64,000 bases of DNA from Scedosporium boydii (GCA_002221725.1 NJFT01000087.1:1-64000), one strand, 5' to 3'; positions 10,741 to 25,640 are shown, numbered from the stretch's first letter. The notes: generated from the letters alone by a model not told the origin. Numbers and translations are program-made.

Positions 10741-13700
10741 TAGCAGTATTAAAATCTATAAAAAGAAGAAAAAAAGACTAAATAGGCTTTAATCTCTAAT
10801 AGAGCCTAGCCTATGGCGGCATGGAGAACAATGCCTTTTGCACCTCGATCAGGTCCCCAATCTGATCCCCAACTATTTCCTTTTCCTTTTTCGAACCTGA
10901 GCAACTCCTACCGGAGCCTGAGCAGGGGTGAGCAAGGTGAGCGAGGGGGTCACTATTTTAGGCCACCTCAGCTATAGTTTCCATGTCTACAATTACGGGG
11001 GTTCCGGGCCCAATTTTGGAATAGCTATATTACACTTAGCCACCTCAACTAAGCAACCAAGAAAACAACATCATACTAAAATACCCTTAAGGAAATTTCA
11101 TTTAAATTCAGAATATAGGTCTATATATAGAACTTCTCTAGTCTCTCTAAAAATATATATATAAAGGTAAGTTAGCTATAGCTTTATTATCTATAGAAGT
11201 ATATAAACTATATTAGAAGAGAGGATAGTATCTAAGACAACAAAGAGGTCCTAAAAGAAGTAGAGGAATACTAGGTACCTTAGGTAGATACTAGAAGAGT
11301 AATAAACTAGTTAACCCTATATTTAGTAGATTATATAATCTAATAATAATATAGAAGAATAAGAAGCTTTACTATTCTAAGAGAGGTAGAAGTAATTTAA
11401 AATTAATTCTCTCCTTAGGGGCTATATAATAATATAGCTAAGTATAGTTCTTATATATATATAATATTTATTATAGCTAAGGTTTATATAAGTAGGTAGA
11501 GTTTATCTTTACTTTATTATACTACTATCCTTAAGTTAGAGTATTTTATTACTTACTTATAGGGCTTATATATCTTAGCTTACCTTAAGTATATATTACT
11601 TATATATATAATCTCTAATAATACTAAAGAGATAAGTAGCTTAGAATTATATCTTTACTTTTATTAGCTAGCTAGTAAGATTTTATACTATAAGATAATA
11701 AAACTAGAAGCTATATAATAGAAATCTAGCTAGCTATATATAGAAGATAATAAGAGGCCTCTATAGCTAATTAGCTAAATAAAATCAGCATTCCTTAATT
11801 TTACTCTATATTATATAGATCTATATAATATAATGTTTTTATATAGCTATCTATAAGCTAGATTTTCTAAATAGATTACTATATACTAAATATATAATAG
11901 GAAATAGGTACCTAGCTAGTAATATAGTAGTATAATGAGACTTTTAATAAATATAAGGGTAACTAGGAGGAGGTAGAGTAATTTAGTTATATAATGCGAT
12001 CTTATACTATAAGGGGAGATAGGTATAGGAGTTAGAAAAGTAAAAAAGATAATAGTATATATATTTACTACTATATATAAATTCTTCCTTTTTAAAATTA
12101 CCTATTTAAAGTAAAGTAGAATAAGCTATAGTAAAGATAGGGGGACTAGGAATTATACTAGATATAGTCTTAGTATTTTAAAATAGAGGACTTAGGTCTC
12201 TTTATTCTATACAGCTAGCCTAATACTTAGAATACTATCCTAAAGTTAGAAAGATTTACTACTTACTTATATAGGCTATATATACTATATCTATTTACTA
12301 TAGAAGTATACTTTACCTATTTAGGAGGAGCTTTACTTATCTAAATGAGGCTCTAGGTAGAACTTAGTTAAATTATATCCTCCTACTACTAAGAGCTATA
12401 TAATAAAAGGGGTAAGTAGAATTTCTATATTTATAGGAGCCTTAAAGGATTTAGTAATTTCTATTCTAATTATCTCTCTTTCCTATATCTAAAGTAATAG
12501 TAAAACTAAGAGATATATAATATAGTTAAGTATAGTTCTTTTATATATTTTAGTTTCCTAGCTAGAAAGATAGGAGGATAGTAAGTAATATAGGAAGCTT
12601 AAGTAGCTTTATAAGAGCTATAAACTTCTAAGTCACTTAATATTTATTCCTTCTAGTACTTAGTCTAATCGCTAGTAGAAATACCTAATCTTTTACCCTC
12701 GATAGTTTATAGATATACTATCATATAAATTAGCCTTTACTTCCTAATATAACTTTGCCAACTAGTAGCCCCTGCTAGCTTTACTATACTTAAATATATA
12801 ATTGTTTATTAATAACTAATTTAATAGATAAGAGTAGTATAAAATTTTTAAGCTAGTAGAAAAAAGGCACACTATAGGTAGAAAAGAAAGGGACTAAAAC
12901 TTAAACTAGTATATAGATTTTATTGCTAGTAGAAAAGGATTATATAGTAAAAAAATAAGACCTAATTTATACTTTAATTATATATAATTCTATATATAAT
13001 AAGTACTATCTAGCTAAAAATGCTAGGCCTAGTTCTAAGGTACTAGAGAGAATAGAACTAGATCTTAGACCTAGATAATACCTTCTAAAACTAATCCTGC
13101 CTAGGCTATAGCTAGTATAGAGATAAATATAGGAGAGTTCCTTATAGACTATATATTTGCAAGCTAGCTATTCTTTAAATAAAAAATATTATACTACTAA
13201 GATATTAAGATAACTTTAAGATACTAGAGTAATATAGAATACTAATAGGCATAGAATAAGTGCTATAAGAAACTAGTAAACTATATATATAATAAGCTAT
13301 TACCCTATCTAGTTACTTAGCTAACTCTACTAGACTAGAGAGTAGAAATAAAAATAAACTCCTCTAAAGTCTACTTAAAACCTTATACAAGCAATCTATA
13401 TACTTAGTAACCTCTTCTAAGTAAAGAGGAGTTTTTTACTAAGATATTTTATAAGAATTTAAGTAACTATTCTACTAGTACTTACTAACTACTATATAGT
13501 AGTATTAGGAAGACCTTTAAGGCTATCTCTTTATATCCTAAAGACCCTATACTAAACCTTGCTATACCTATATACTTAGCCCTTGGCCCTCTCTCTCTCT
13601 AAAATATAGCTCTAATTTCTAACCCTCTATATAGTTATCTATAGAGCTTAACTTTAGTACTATAATTAAGACCTTTAGAGAAAAAAATTTAAAGCTTTCC

Positions 13701-16700
13701 TAAAAAGCTTATAAACTAAGAAGTATAGTAGATATAAAGTTATAATAGAGATTACTCCTCAAAGAAGAAAATCATTAGCTATACTATAATCAATAATAAC
13801 TTGAAGGCTAAATTTAGGACTATTAAGATATAATTAACTATTTTAGGATTTATATAGCTAAATGCTTCTCTAAACTAAATAAAGTAGTCCCTATACTAGA
13901 AGATCTAAAATTAGATATATCCTTAGATTTGAATTTAGATAGGAATATTAAAAAAGGGGGGGTTCTACTAAGTACTAATAAAGGTATATAATAAACTAAT
14001 TAAAAAACCTAAATTAGAAAAAGATAATAGAATATACTTAAGCTTAAGATATATAAACTAATATATTTCCTTATATAAACCTACTTATCTACTTATATAT
14101 ATAACTATAGCCTTATACAATAATATTATATTATTATAGCCTTATATATATAATCTATTAGTATTATTATATTTATACTTTTAATTACTTTTTATATTAT
14201 AACTTTATTTACTTTATATAGAATATAGTATAACCCTCCTTTACTAGTACTTTAATATAGAGCTATTTATTTTATTATTGCTATTATTAAATATCTTACT
14301 ATAATCGGATTCGGAATTACCTTAGATATTTTATTTTATAGTCTTTACTTAAAAGCTATAATTTAGTCTATATATATTATTCTCGCCTCTAGTATTATAT
14401 ATAAGGTATAAAGCTATTGTTTACTATTAATAATAATTATTATTAATAGTAATTGTTACTAGTATATATTTATAGTTGGATTATATAGTCCAAATTAGTA
14501 ATTATTCTCTCCTCTAAGATCCCTACTCTTTATTAGCACTCTACTTTTATAGTTTATAGCTAGCTACTACTATCTAACCTAGGAAGTTAATAATACCATT
14601 ATTATCTTTATAATAATATCTATTATCTTATACTAGATCTAGATAGCCTTTAAATAAGTATTACTTATTTAGGAGATAATATATTAGTAAAAAGCTTTCA
14701 TTTTCTAACTTCTTATTTAAGTAATAGTATTTAGAGTAAGTTTACTTTACTTTATCTTAAAGTACTATAGTAATAAAATGCTAGTAAGTTAATAAGTAGA
14801 AAATTTATCTATATACTTAATATTAACTTAGTAGTTTATTTTATTTATACTTACTATTTATAATATTATTATATATATTATAGTCTTACTAGTAGAATAG
14901 GTTAAAAAGAGGATAAGAAGAACTTAGATAGGAGACTCTCTATATAGATCTACTATTACTTTATAAATACTTTATATAAAGTAGCTTTACTAAGATAAAG
15001 TAACTCTTCCTCTACTTCCTACTTCCTTAGGTTAATAGTCTACTATATAATAAAAGATATTAAGAGGTAATTATAGTATAAGATTTCTATTAAGTTTTTC
15101 ATATAAGCCTTAGCTTATCTATAGTCTAGATATACTAGAAGAGGGAGTTTTAGTATAATATAGAATCTAAATTATAGGAACTAAGCTAAGTCTAATTCTA
15201 CTATAATAACTAAAAATCACTATAAGGTGTCTCCTCTTCCTACTTATCCCTATTAACCTAATATATTAAGAAGCTATATATAAAATTTAGGTAGTAATTA
15301 TAGGGTTCTAAGACAAGCTTAGTTAGAGCTTAATATATATTAAGTAATATAATTAATATAGGGGTTTAATTTATTATTCACAACTAAGTAAGGAGTCTAA
15401 GATCTTATTACTACTATACTAGTAATTAGTAACTATCTAACTATATATATTCTCTAGATTAGAGGGTAGTTTTATACTCAACTAATTTATATAATTAAAT
15501 AAATCTTAGTAGGTATTTTTAGAAAAAGCTATAATATTAGAACTAATTTTATTTATAGAACTATATATAAGGAAGTATAAGACTATTAGTTAGGTTATAA
15601 GCACCTAATATTTTATAGTTTCTAGGCCTATAATAATTAAAGTAAAGTAAGCTATAGTATCCTAGAAGATAAAAATATATAAATTATTATACTTAGTCGA
15701 TATAGTTAATATAAAGCCTTATTTACTTTACCTTATTTAAATATCCTAATATATTACCTTAAGGGCTATATTAGATAAACTTTATATAGTAATTACTAAA
15801 GTTTTATTACTAGTCTTAGCTTAACTATAGGATACTAGCTAAGGAGTATATACTTAATAATAGACCTACTTAGTAATTAAGACTTAATATTATTCTACTT
15901 TAAAGGATTAAAATAACTTAGAGAGGCTATATAATATAGGTTAGTTAAGTAAGGGGGAAGTAGTTATTTATACTCTAGGTAAGATAAATTTAAATATATA
16001 AACTTATATATCCTCCTTAACTATCTACTCTTTACTTATAATACCTTCCTCTTTCCTCTATTACCTTTATCTTACTATTACTTTTCTATTATTTACTTAT
16101 ATATTCTTCTCTCAGCTTCTATACTATAGTATCTATTATATTCTTAATTATAGGAGTTCTACAAATCAGTAATAATAATATACTAGTTAGTAAATCTTTT
16201 AGGGAACTAGTTACTAGATATCTCTATCTAGTTATACTTAAGTATACTATAGATATAAGAGAACTTAATATGTTCTTATTTCTAATTATAATACTTATTA
16301 ACATTAAAGATTATACTCTAAAGAGCTAGTTTAATAGAAGTAAGCTTTATAATATCTAATTAGAATATTTAATATTAAATTAGAATAATAATATAGCCTT
16401 TATCTTAAAATAGCTCCTAAGTAATCTATTTTAATTCCTTAATAAAGCCTTTAAGATATAGCTTACTAAGGAGAGGAATAAGTATATTAAATACTTTATA
16501 CCTATAATTATCTTTAACTAGGAAGCCTCTCTTAAAGATAACTATAACTTATTATCTCTAAATAATCTTCTAAAAAAGATACTACCTCCTAGTCTAGACA
16601 GCCTAGATCCTAGTATAATTAAAAGCGAGGATAAAGAGTTATCTAAAGATAAGTTTCCCCTAATTAAAGAGCTTCTAATAATATTCTATTACCCTTAACC

Positions 16701-18407
16701 ATCTATCCCTCCTACAGCTAAGGGGATATATAATAATCCTATTATAGTAGAAAACTATATACCTTATAAGGTACATTTCATAAATTCGAGATCTTACTTC
16801 TTATTACTACTATACTCTAAGAAAGCCCAGCTATTATCTTTAAATACTAGACAACCTACAAAGTATAAGAAAGTATTAAAGTACTAAAAAAGATTAAAGC
16901 AGGACTAAAGGGTTCTTTAATAAAATAGATAGAAGTAGAAATTAGATATCTAGGTAGTAGATATTATAAATTAGAGACTACTAATATATATATTAGAAAA
17001 TATTAACTTTATATATATACTAAGAAATATATATTCTATTTAATTCTTAAGCTAGCTATAATATAGCCTAGTCTTTATATTACTAGGGAGGCTCTAAGCA
17101 CCTTATTAACTAGTAAGAAATAAGGAGCATCTAATATAGTTTAAGACTAAGGAGGAGTCTCTTAAAGAATAATAAGGAAGTTTTCAACTTCTACTAGTAA
17201 AATAGTATATTATAAATTAAATAAGTCCCTACAACTTAAGATCTAATTATAAGAGACTTATATATTAATAATTTAGAGACTAGGGCTACTAATTTTCTAA
17301 AGTAGATTTAGCTTATTAAATACTTTATAAATAATTAAAATTAAGAACATCTATACTTATAGCTCTAGGAAACTAGTAGTAGATTAGCTAGCAGAGTTAT
17401 TTAATATAAGATTATAGCCTATATTTCTACCTTTATACTTACTAGCAACCTACCTACTATAGCTAATATTACCTCTCTTATACTTTCTAAGCTATTATAA
17501 ATATAATATAATTAATTAAGGCTATCTTCTAATACTAAGTTAAAAGCTTCTTTATACTTAAGTAAGTATTAAGAAAGTAAGAAAGCTTTAAGAAATAAGA
17601 AAGATACTATCTAACCAAAGTCTTAGCCATCCCATAAAAAGAGGTATCTAAAGCTAAGGTCCACATAGCAAGCAGAGGTCCAAGCAAGCTTACTATAGGC
17701 AAGTAAGTCGATTTATATAAGGAGGCAAAGTAGGGAGCAAGGCACTAACTCTTAAATATAACCCTTCTATCCTAAAACAGTCCTTTCTTAACTAATCCCT
17801 ATTAATTACCTCTATAATAGTTTATAATAGTACTACCCTCCTATATAGTTAAGTATCTTTTAGTCTATTATACTATAAATCTATTTCCTACTACCTTAAG
17901 CTAAGGAGAGGCTAATAGCTTACTTATTTACCTTTTTTAGTTCTAATTACTATAGCTAGAGCAATAGTAATCAATAACTCTACCTATAGCTATACCCCTT
18001 CCTATATAGACTAAAATAGTCAATCAAGGTTCTCTCTAAAGCCCTAACTATACCTAGCCCCAGTCATTAAGGTAAAATTAAAGTAAAGTTAAATAAGCCC
18101 TATCTTTTTATATTACTTATCTACATAAACTAAATCTCTATAAATTAGTATAGCCATCTCACCTTACCTACCTTCCTACTCCTTATACCTAATCCTTAAA
18201 AAGAAGAGAAGCAGCTCAGTCATTAATAGACCTTTATAAAAATAGATATTAGTCTATATCTATATTTACTACTTTCTAATATATAATCTCCTTTATTATT
18301 TACCTTAGGTTATAGGTTCTAATACCACCTTAATATAGTAAGCTAGACCTAGAACCACTATAAGAAACCATAGAACTAAAACAATTACAATATTTTAATT
18401 AACTTCT
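10741..18407. repeat. AT-rich, RIP-degraded sequence of unknown origin
   Basis: This is 7.7 kb of strongly AT-rich DNA with very few CpA or TpG dinucleotides. A short less-mutated island (about 10,815-11,020) contains GC-richer text such as GGGGGTTCCGGGCCC. Several + strand stretches (for example about 13,250-13,950 and 16,560-17,760) translate with stops almost only at TAA/TAG, as in RIP-mutated coding DNA, but no transposase, polymerase or other family was recognised in them. No LTR pair belonging to this part was found. It is most likely older transposon sequence or a mutated gene duplicate. Confidence 0.55.
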
Positions 18408-18412
18408 TAAAT

Positions 18413-18846
18413 TGTAATAGTGTTACCCGTGGGCAACAAGGGAACTTAGTCGGAGATGGGCTTCTCTACATAGTTATAAGTTAAAGGTGTTCAGAGTCCA
18501 GTCGTAGAGGCAACGGATTCTAATTACAGAATTGCTAGTAAGACTTTAGCTTAGAGAACAACCTTAAATCGTTCCCAAGCTTCCTTCTTTATTCCCTAAA
18601 AGCTTCACCATATCTTCAGCTATCTATAGCCTATTCTCTAGTCATGCGAATACCCCGCCCTTAGCTCTCAGCTAGGTTAGTTGCTTTCATTGCTTTTTCT
18701 TCTAAAGCTAATGATGCTTTTAGTCTAGTCGCAGTGCACTCAGAGTCTTACTAATCCTTTCTATAACTTACTCTATAGTACCCTTTAGTAATTGCAGAGC
18801 TTGCCTTCAAGTATGTTCCTAGTCCTCTCTGGCAGCACTCTTTATA
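18413..18846 (-). repeat. 3' LTR of element C
   Basis: This 434-bp repeat is co-linear with 38588-39021. It starts TGTAATAG on the + strand and ends TTATA, probably once TTACA, which would pair with TGTAA as the short terminal inverted repeat. It keeps more C and G than its partner (for example GTTACCCGTGGGCAAC at 18422-18437), so RIP damage differs between the two LTRs. Confidence 0.9.
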
Positions 18847-19206
18847 TTACTCCCCTAGAACCTTAGGTAGTCCCTTATACAAAAGGTTCTTATAGTAGAG
18901 TTTATTCTTAGTTCATTTAGAGTAGCTTCTAGTGTCCTCAGTAAAAAACCCTTACTGTTTCTAGTAGTTAGGAAAAGAGCAATACTTTTAAGATAATTTT
19001 ATATCTTAAACTTTATAAAAACTTATCTCTACCTGTCCTCTAGGTAGCCTGAGGAAAATTCTAGTTTATTCTTTTATAAAAAACCTCATTCCGACCTATC
19101 TCTAGTTATTTTAAGGAAAAATTATATAGTATAAGTCTTCTAACCTATTCCTGGGGAGTTTGCAGTTGTGGGGGTAGCTTAAGAGCTATATGTAGGGCTA
19201 GCTTTA

Positions 19207-21650
19207 ATGCCTATTTCTAATAATATTCCCTTTATAACTAAGTCTTTTACTAACTCCCTTAGAATACCTACTCCCCCTAGATTCTATATTATAGGAAATT
19301 CTCTTAATGTCCTTCTTTATATAAGGTCTCTGCCTAGATTTCTCTATTCTTTAGTAGCTCCTTTTATATTAAGTCTCCCCTTATATAGTTATATATATAT
19401 TTCCTCCCCTAAAATTCTTTATTATCTTATATAGAAGAATTTTATTTTAGATTATTATTTATAGATATGTCTCTATATTGTAGGAATGTATTTATAATAA
19501 TTATAGAAGATTTCTTTAGTTACTAAGCTATTTTTAGGTTTATATTAGTAAGAGTATTCCTTTCTTTATAAGATAGGATAATATAGGAAATTTTTATAGG
19601 TATATATAAATATAACTATTCCACCTTATTTTTATAAAAATTCTTCTTCTTATATTTCTTCTTATATTATTATATTTGTTTTGAAGAGTTATCTTATATT
19701 CTCTACTGTATCTCTATCTAGTATAAGTAACTTTTATTTAAAACCTATTACCCCTTTTTCTTCTATAATGTCCGATCTTTTGTAGGAAGTACTATATATA
19801 ATTACTACCTTATAAGATAGTATCTCTACTCCCTTTTAATAGGAGCTTGCTTAGCTGCTTAGTCTTAGGTTAGAACCCTATATCTACTATATTACCTTTC
19901 TCTATATAGACCTTTATATTATCTATGTTTACTTTAATAATAGAGGTTTTTATATATATTACTAGACTATATATAAGGGCTATATTACTATAAGTTCTTT
20001 CTTATAATCTTCTCTAATTATATTCCCTTTAATAATTAGCTATTTCTTAGATTCCTCTTCTATATTATAGTCTCTTCTAAGCTATTATATATTATATATA
20101 TAATTTTCTAAGCAAGTTCATCCCAGAGCTCTCTAATAGCTCTCTAAGCTAATATTATCTTATAGAGTATATATTTATTAAAATAATAAGTAATAATATT
20201 TTTAAATTAATTACTTTATTAACTTAGAATATTAAAACTATTAGTAACTAGGCCCTTCTTAAGGCTTAGTCTTCTTACTACCTACTTACTATAGTAGGCA
20301 TTTTTCTTATAATAGGTTTAAAAGCTTCCTCTTATCTTTAATTAAACTTCTAATATTTAGACCTTTCTAAGTCCCTCCCTTAGATAACGACAACTATTAT
20401 ACCTATCTCCAATTAATTAAGGATGCTTAGCTTCTTAGAAACTAGAAGAAAACCTTATACTAACTTAAATATTAGTATTCTACTATCTAAAGTAGAGATA
20501 GTTATCCTCTTGTCTCTGTAGGCAAAGCTATAATATAGGAGATTCCTAATTACTAAAAATACCTCCTCTATAAGCTCTCTAATCTATTTTAAAACTATAT
20601 CTTTATATAAAATAAGGGAACTAAGGCTATACCTACTAATAGTTCTTACTATTATAGAGGTAAACAAGCCTCTACTTTTACTAAATATACTCTCTTAAAC
20701 TATACTAATATATCTCTAGTACAGCTTACTATTATAAGGATTTTATCTTTCTATCCTCTTATTAGTAAGGTATTAGTATATACTATTAAGTAATTTACTA
20801 TATAGGTAGAGAACTAGGGTTTTATCTAGGAATTTGTCTAATAGTAGTAACTAAGACTTTATAATAAGAATAGAGAATTTATCTTTAAAGAAGTTAAAAA
20901 AGTTAAGGAAGTTAAACTAACCCCCTTCTCTTATATTAAAGTTGCTCTCCCTTCTCTCTCTACCTAGCCAACCCCTCTTAGAGGTAATATAAATATGTTT
21001 ATCTTCTTAGAAGATAAGGATAATAAAGCTATTACTCCTCTATACATTCTACTATTTATCTCTAGCCCTTTAAATAAGGAGTAGGCTACTAATCTCCTAA
21101 GTATCTAGTAACCTACTAAATAGCCTACTATTACCTCTCTAGCTATATAGCTATCTATCTCTAGCCCTATACTATATAAGCTTCTAGCTATACTCTTAAC
21201 TCTTATAGTTATAGATTCTTCTATAAACCTTCCTATTACCTTATTAACTTTAGTTACTCCCCTAAGCTTTAATACTAAAGCTACTTTTAAGTAACTTACT
21301 TTAGGTCCTTACTTTACTTTACTTTTAAAATATTACTATTCTAGTAGCTTATCTTCTTATACTAAGCTCTTATACCCTACCCTAACTTTAAGCTTTCTCT
21401 ATATTAGAAATTATTTAGGTAAGAAGAATAAGTATCTATTAAGTAATAAGTTTAATCTAAAAAAGAAGTAAATATAGTAGGTTATTTTAGTAACTAGTTA
21501 GTATAGTCTAGGAGTATATAAGGTAATTTTCTATTATATAAATATATATCTTAAAGTATATAATAAAAGTTTAATTAGAATTAATATTAGGATTAGGTTT
21601 TTATATAAGTTTATATCTAATACCTATTATATAAGTAGTATTTATTTTTA
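19207..21650 (+). pseudogene. Antisense extra ORF of element C (RIP-broken)
   Basis: One reading frame (start 19207, ATG followed by PISNNIPFITKSFTN) can be followed on the + strand for about 2.4 kb, opposite to gag-pol. It was checked directly at 19201-20160 and 20401-21600. The interrupting codons found are TAA/TAG, as expected from CAA/CAG after CpA to TpA change. The first 76 codons have no stop. It then runs through segments such as SSIMSDLLQEVLYIITTLQD (Q partly inferred from TAG) and a Ser/Thr/Pro-rich part around 20,950-21,300. It meets the 3' end of pol near 21,700 tail to tail; the end is approximate. No domain is recognised. RIP has made the composition rich in I, L, Y and S, so apparent hydrophobicity is not evidence of membrane segments. 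Confidence 0.6.
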
Positions 21651-21699
21651 ATAATCTAATAAAAGTATTATATATTACTTATTCTTTTATATTATAGCC

Positions 21700-24600
21700 T
21701 TTACCTTTCTCTTATATTTAATAATAGCTTAATAGGTATTCTCTAGCCTATCTATAAGTTCCTAGCTACTTTACTCTATAGAGAACCCTACCTATTTTAC
21801 TAAGTAAAACTAGTTATTATTCTTATCTTTATAATCTATAACTTCTTTAACTTCCTATTCTTCTAAGTTATCCTCTAAGTCTAGTAACTTATAAGTTAAA
21901 TCTATTCTCTCCTAGTCCTTCTAAGGCTTTAAAAGTAATATATAAAATATATTATATAATCTCTAATACTTCTCTAGTAGATAAATATAATATATATTCT
22001 TATTTATCTTTTTAAAGATTAATATATAAATATATATTAGTATAAATTTCTTTTCTACTACCTTAAAGGGGAAGTTCTATATTAATAATATAATATATTA
22101 TTTAAATTTAAACTTAATATCTATCTAATATTTATTATAATATTACTATTAGTTTTTTATAGTAATCTTCTATTAAGTTACTATCTATTTATATATTTTC
22201 TAGAAGTATTTAATTCTCTTTCTTACTCCCTTAATTTATATCTATTCTAGTTAGATTACTAATTAAACATATTATAGATAATATCTATATAGTACTTTAA
22301 AAGAGGATGTCCTAATAGTCTAGTTTAAGGAATTATTACTAGCAAACTCTGCCTTAGAGAGTACTCTAACCTAGTAAGTAGATTTATCTATATATATTAT
22401 CTTTAAATATTTAACTAGGGTTTAGTTTATCCTCTCTATCTAGTTATCTATTTATAGATACTAAGCTATAAATAGTCTCTAAATAGTTTCCCTTACCTTA
22501 TAAAATTTTACCTAGAACTTACTTATAAAAAGGGTGCCTCGATTACTAATAATATTAGTAAGTATTTTAAAATAGTATTTAACTTCTTTATAGAAGATAT
22601 AAGCTAGATCTAGTATCTATAGAGACTTCTTAATAGTAATAAACTAAGTAACCTTTATATATCTATCTATAATAATAAAGATTACATCTACTATCTCTTT
22701 ACCTAAAGTTTAACTCTCTAGTAGCCCTATAATAAAATCTAAACTAATTTCCTAAAATAGATACTCTAGTAGAGAAAGTAACTTAAGTAAGCTATAAGGC
22801 TTATACTTTAGGTATTATACCTTTTAGTACTCTAGATATATTCTTATATAAGAGTAAATATTTACTTTTAGGTTCTCTTAATAAAACTTCTATTTTAGGA
22901 GTTCTAAGGTCTTAAAGATCTTTATATAATCTATGTAAGGATTATTATAATATCTTTTTAATAGTTCTACTCTTAGAGCCCCCTAATTTAAGATGATGAG
23001 CTGGCCCTTATAAAATAATAGACTGCTGTTCTTATAGAAAGGAGTATTGTCTCCGGGTGTACTTTAGATCTAATCTATAACTTTCTTATAATATAGGTCT
23101 ACCTCTTATAAGCTCTTAACCTTTAAACTAAACTCTTTAGTTAAGTTACTTACTAAGGTATATTCTAGCCTTATAACTTATTTAGCCTTATACTATAAGG
23201 TAACTTATCTTTATGCTAAAGCTTCTAGTAGTGTAGGTTTAATAAGTAAGGAATTATAACCCTTTCTTACCTAATATTTTTCTATAAGAGGCTTTCTATA
23301 CTCTTAATACCTAACCCTATTACAGATCAGAGTCTATTTAGTCTCCCTATATCTTATAGATCTTATTATAGCTAGGATAGGCTTTTCCTAAGATTTACTA
23401 TAGTTAGTTTCCTTTTACTCTCTAGTAAAATATATCTTAAGCTAAGACTACTAATATCTAATTTACTCTAGACGATTTTTCTTCTCTTACCTAACTAGGT
23501 TCTACTTTTTCCTCTTAAGGGTTAGGATTAAGTTTAAATAACTTATCTAAATTAGCTTTCTACTATCTAATAGTAACTAGAACTTCTCTACTAATTTTTT
23601 AATAATTCCTTAGTAATCTAATTCTTCTCCTATATAGTTAAGTCTTCTAAATAATAAGTCTATAAAATTTATCTTCTTAAGATAATATTCTATTTTAAAG
23701 TTAAAGGCTATAAGGTCTATTATCTATTATAATAGCCTTCTTTAGAGATCTCTTACTGGGGTGTTTACTATATTATATAATATTTAATAATCTATAAAAA
23801 CTTTAAATAGAAATATCTCTTTAAGGTAGTAGTACTAGTTCTTTAAACTTTTAATAATTACTAAAAGTTTTTATTAGCTAGTAGCTTATCTCCCCTTAGT
23901 CTCTATAAGCTTATAGGATTAAAAGGTAATAAAGTACTATTAATTATTAAATAATTAAAAAAGGATATTAGAGATCGTATAAATAGAAGTATTAGTCTCT
24001 ACTTAGGTTTCTTAGTTAGTATCCTAGTATTATAATACTAAAGCCTCTATAAAGGCTTGTTTTAGTTAATAAAAAGCCTTTATGGCTTTTTTTATTTATA
24101 CTAACTCTTCTTTTTTAATTTTATTTTAGCTCTCCTTTAGTAGAAAAGTAATTAAATAAGTTATTATAAAGTATTTAGAAATAAATTTTTAATAAAAATT
24201 TATAAATTTAAGGAAAACTTAGATATCTTAAAATAACTCTAGTTCTAGCTAGTCCTAGATTAATTAAACCTAAGTAAGGTCTATTTAAACTCTATCTTTT
24301 CTAATAATATAGCTAAGGAAGGTTACTTCCTCTTAGAAAAAACTATATTTCTTAGTATTTATATAAAGTTTTACTTTATATAAATACTCTAGAACTTTAG
24401 CTAGGTGTTTCTAATAGGCTTCTTAGGTTTCTAAAAAAATTAGGATGTTATTAAAGTATATAATATAGTAATAATCTAATAATTTAGTAAGTATATAGTA
24501 TATATATACCTAGAATATTATAGGAGTATTTGTTAATTTAAATAGTATAATAGTATACTTAAAATAGCTATATTTAGTATAGAAAGTAGTCTTTTACTAA

Positions 24601-25640
24601 TTAGACTTCTTAATATAAATTTAATAGTAAGTATCTTTTAAGTTAATTTTAGAGAAGTATTAGGTATTATTTATCTATAATAATAGTTTAGAGATTAGAG
24701 GGAGTAGGTATTAATTTTTGATTGTAATATAGTTTAATCTTTAATAGTCTATATAAAGTCTTAAAGTCTTATCTAGCTTAGGTATAAAAAGAATAGGTAT
24801 ACTAGTAGGGCTCTTTAATTCTTTAATCTATCTACTCTCTAATATTTTCTTAAGGTAGCACTGGAGCTCTAATTGCTGACTGTGAGATAGAGGGTAGATT
24901 GGTCTCTAGGGGGGTTGTTTTCTAGGTTTTAATTTAATTGTATACTCTATATTATTAAGTGTAGGAAGTTTTTTTACTATTTGTATAGAGAAGACATTTG
25001 TAAATTATTAAAGTTTTAAGAGGAGTCTTATACTTTTATTAGTAATAACTATAATATCTTCTTCTTTACTTTTAGAATTTAATAATAAAACTAGAATATA
25101 TATTAGTTTATTACTTTTCTAATATTTAATAAAATACTTTAAGTTTTCTAAGATAATAGGGAAATAAGTCTAAATTCCTATAAAATAGTTAATTTGGAGA
25201 TTTAAATTATATATACTTAGCTATCTAAGTAGGAGATTAGGAGTTTTCTTAAGGTAAGATACTTTCTAGAAAAGTTTAGTATAATATTATTTTTACTTAT
25301 TATTATCCCTTATTTAGAACCTTATTTAGTAAGTATATTAGTATTCTAGTAGAGTACTATTATATTGTTTAAGGAGTAGAAGATAATATCTAAGTTTTAA
25401 AGTTAGTTGATAATAGTTAATAAAAGTAGTAGTGATAAGGTTAGTTTCTATAGTAGTGTTAAGGTTAAGAAGTCTAGAGACCTATTTAGAATTAATTTAG
25501 AACTTAGCTCTACTATAAAGAGTAAAAGTATATAAAGACTTTACTAAGGAAATGTAGATAGCTCCTAAAGTCTCCTTAAAGACTGTCCTTATTCTTTTCC
25601 TAACTTATAGTTAGTATTAAGTTCCTTAATATAGTATTTA
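21700..25640 (-). pseudogene. Degenerate pol of element C (protease to integrase-chromodomain)
   Basis: On the complement the Ty3/Gypsy reverse transcriptase is readable at about 24,840-24,360 (IKNQYLLPLIS, YFKYTIIPFKLTNTPI, then IIYFNNILIF where YxDDILIF is expected). At about 21,880-21,720 a chromodomain ends the polyprotein: EVKEVIDYKD, then YLVK followed by TAG where Trp is normal, VGFS and RLENTYQAI. This makes the element a chromovirus. RNase H and integrase must lie between, but I did not resolve their motifs individually. Many frameshift-free stops make it non-functional. Confidence 0.8.

Noticed and set aside
19207..19434. Membrane protein, from the hydrophobic + strand frame
   Set aside because: RIP converts Thr, Ala, Pro, His and Cys codons to Ile, Val, Leu/Ser and Tyr, so hydrophobicity here is an artefact; the frame is kept only as part of the longer antisense ORF.
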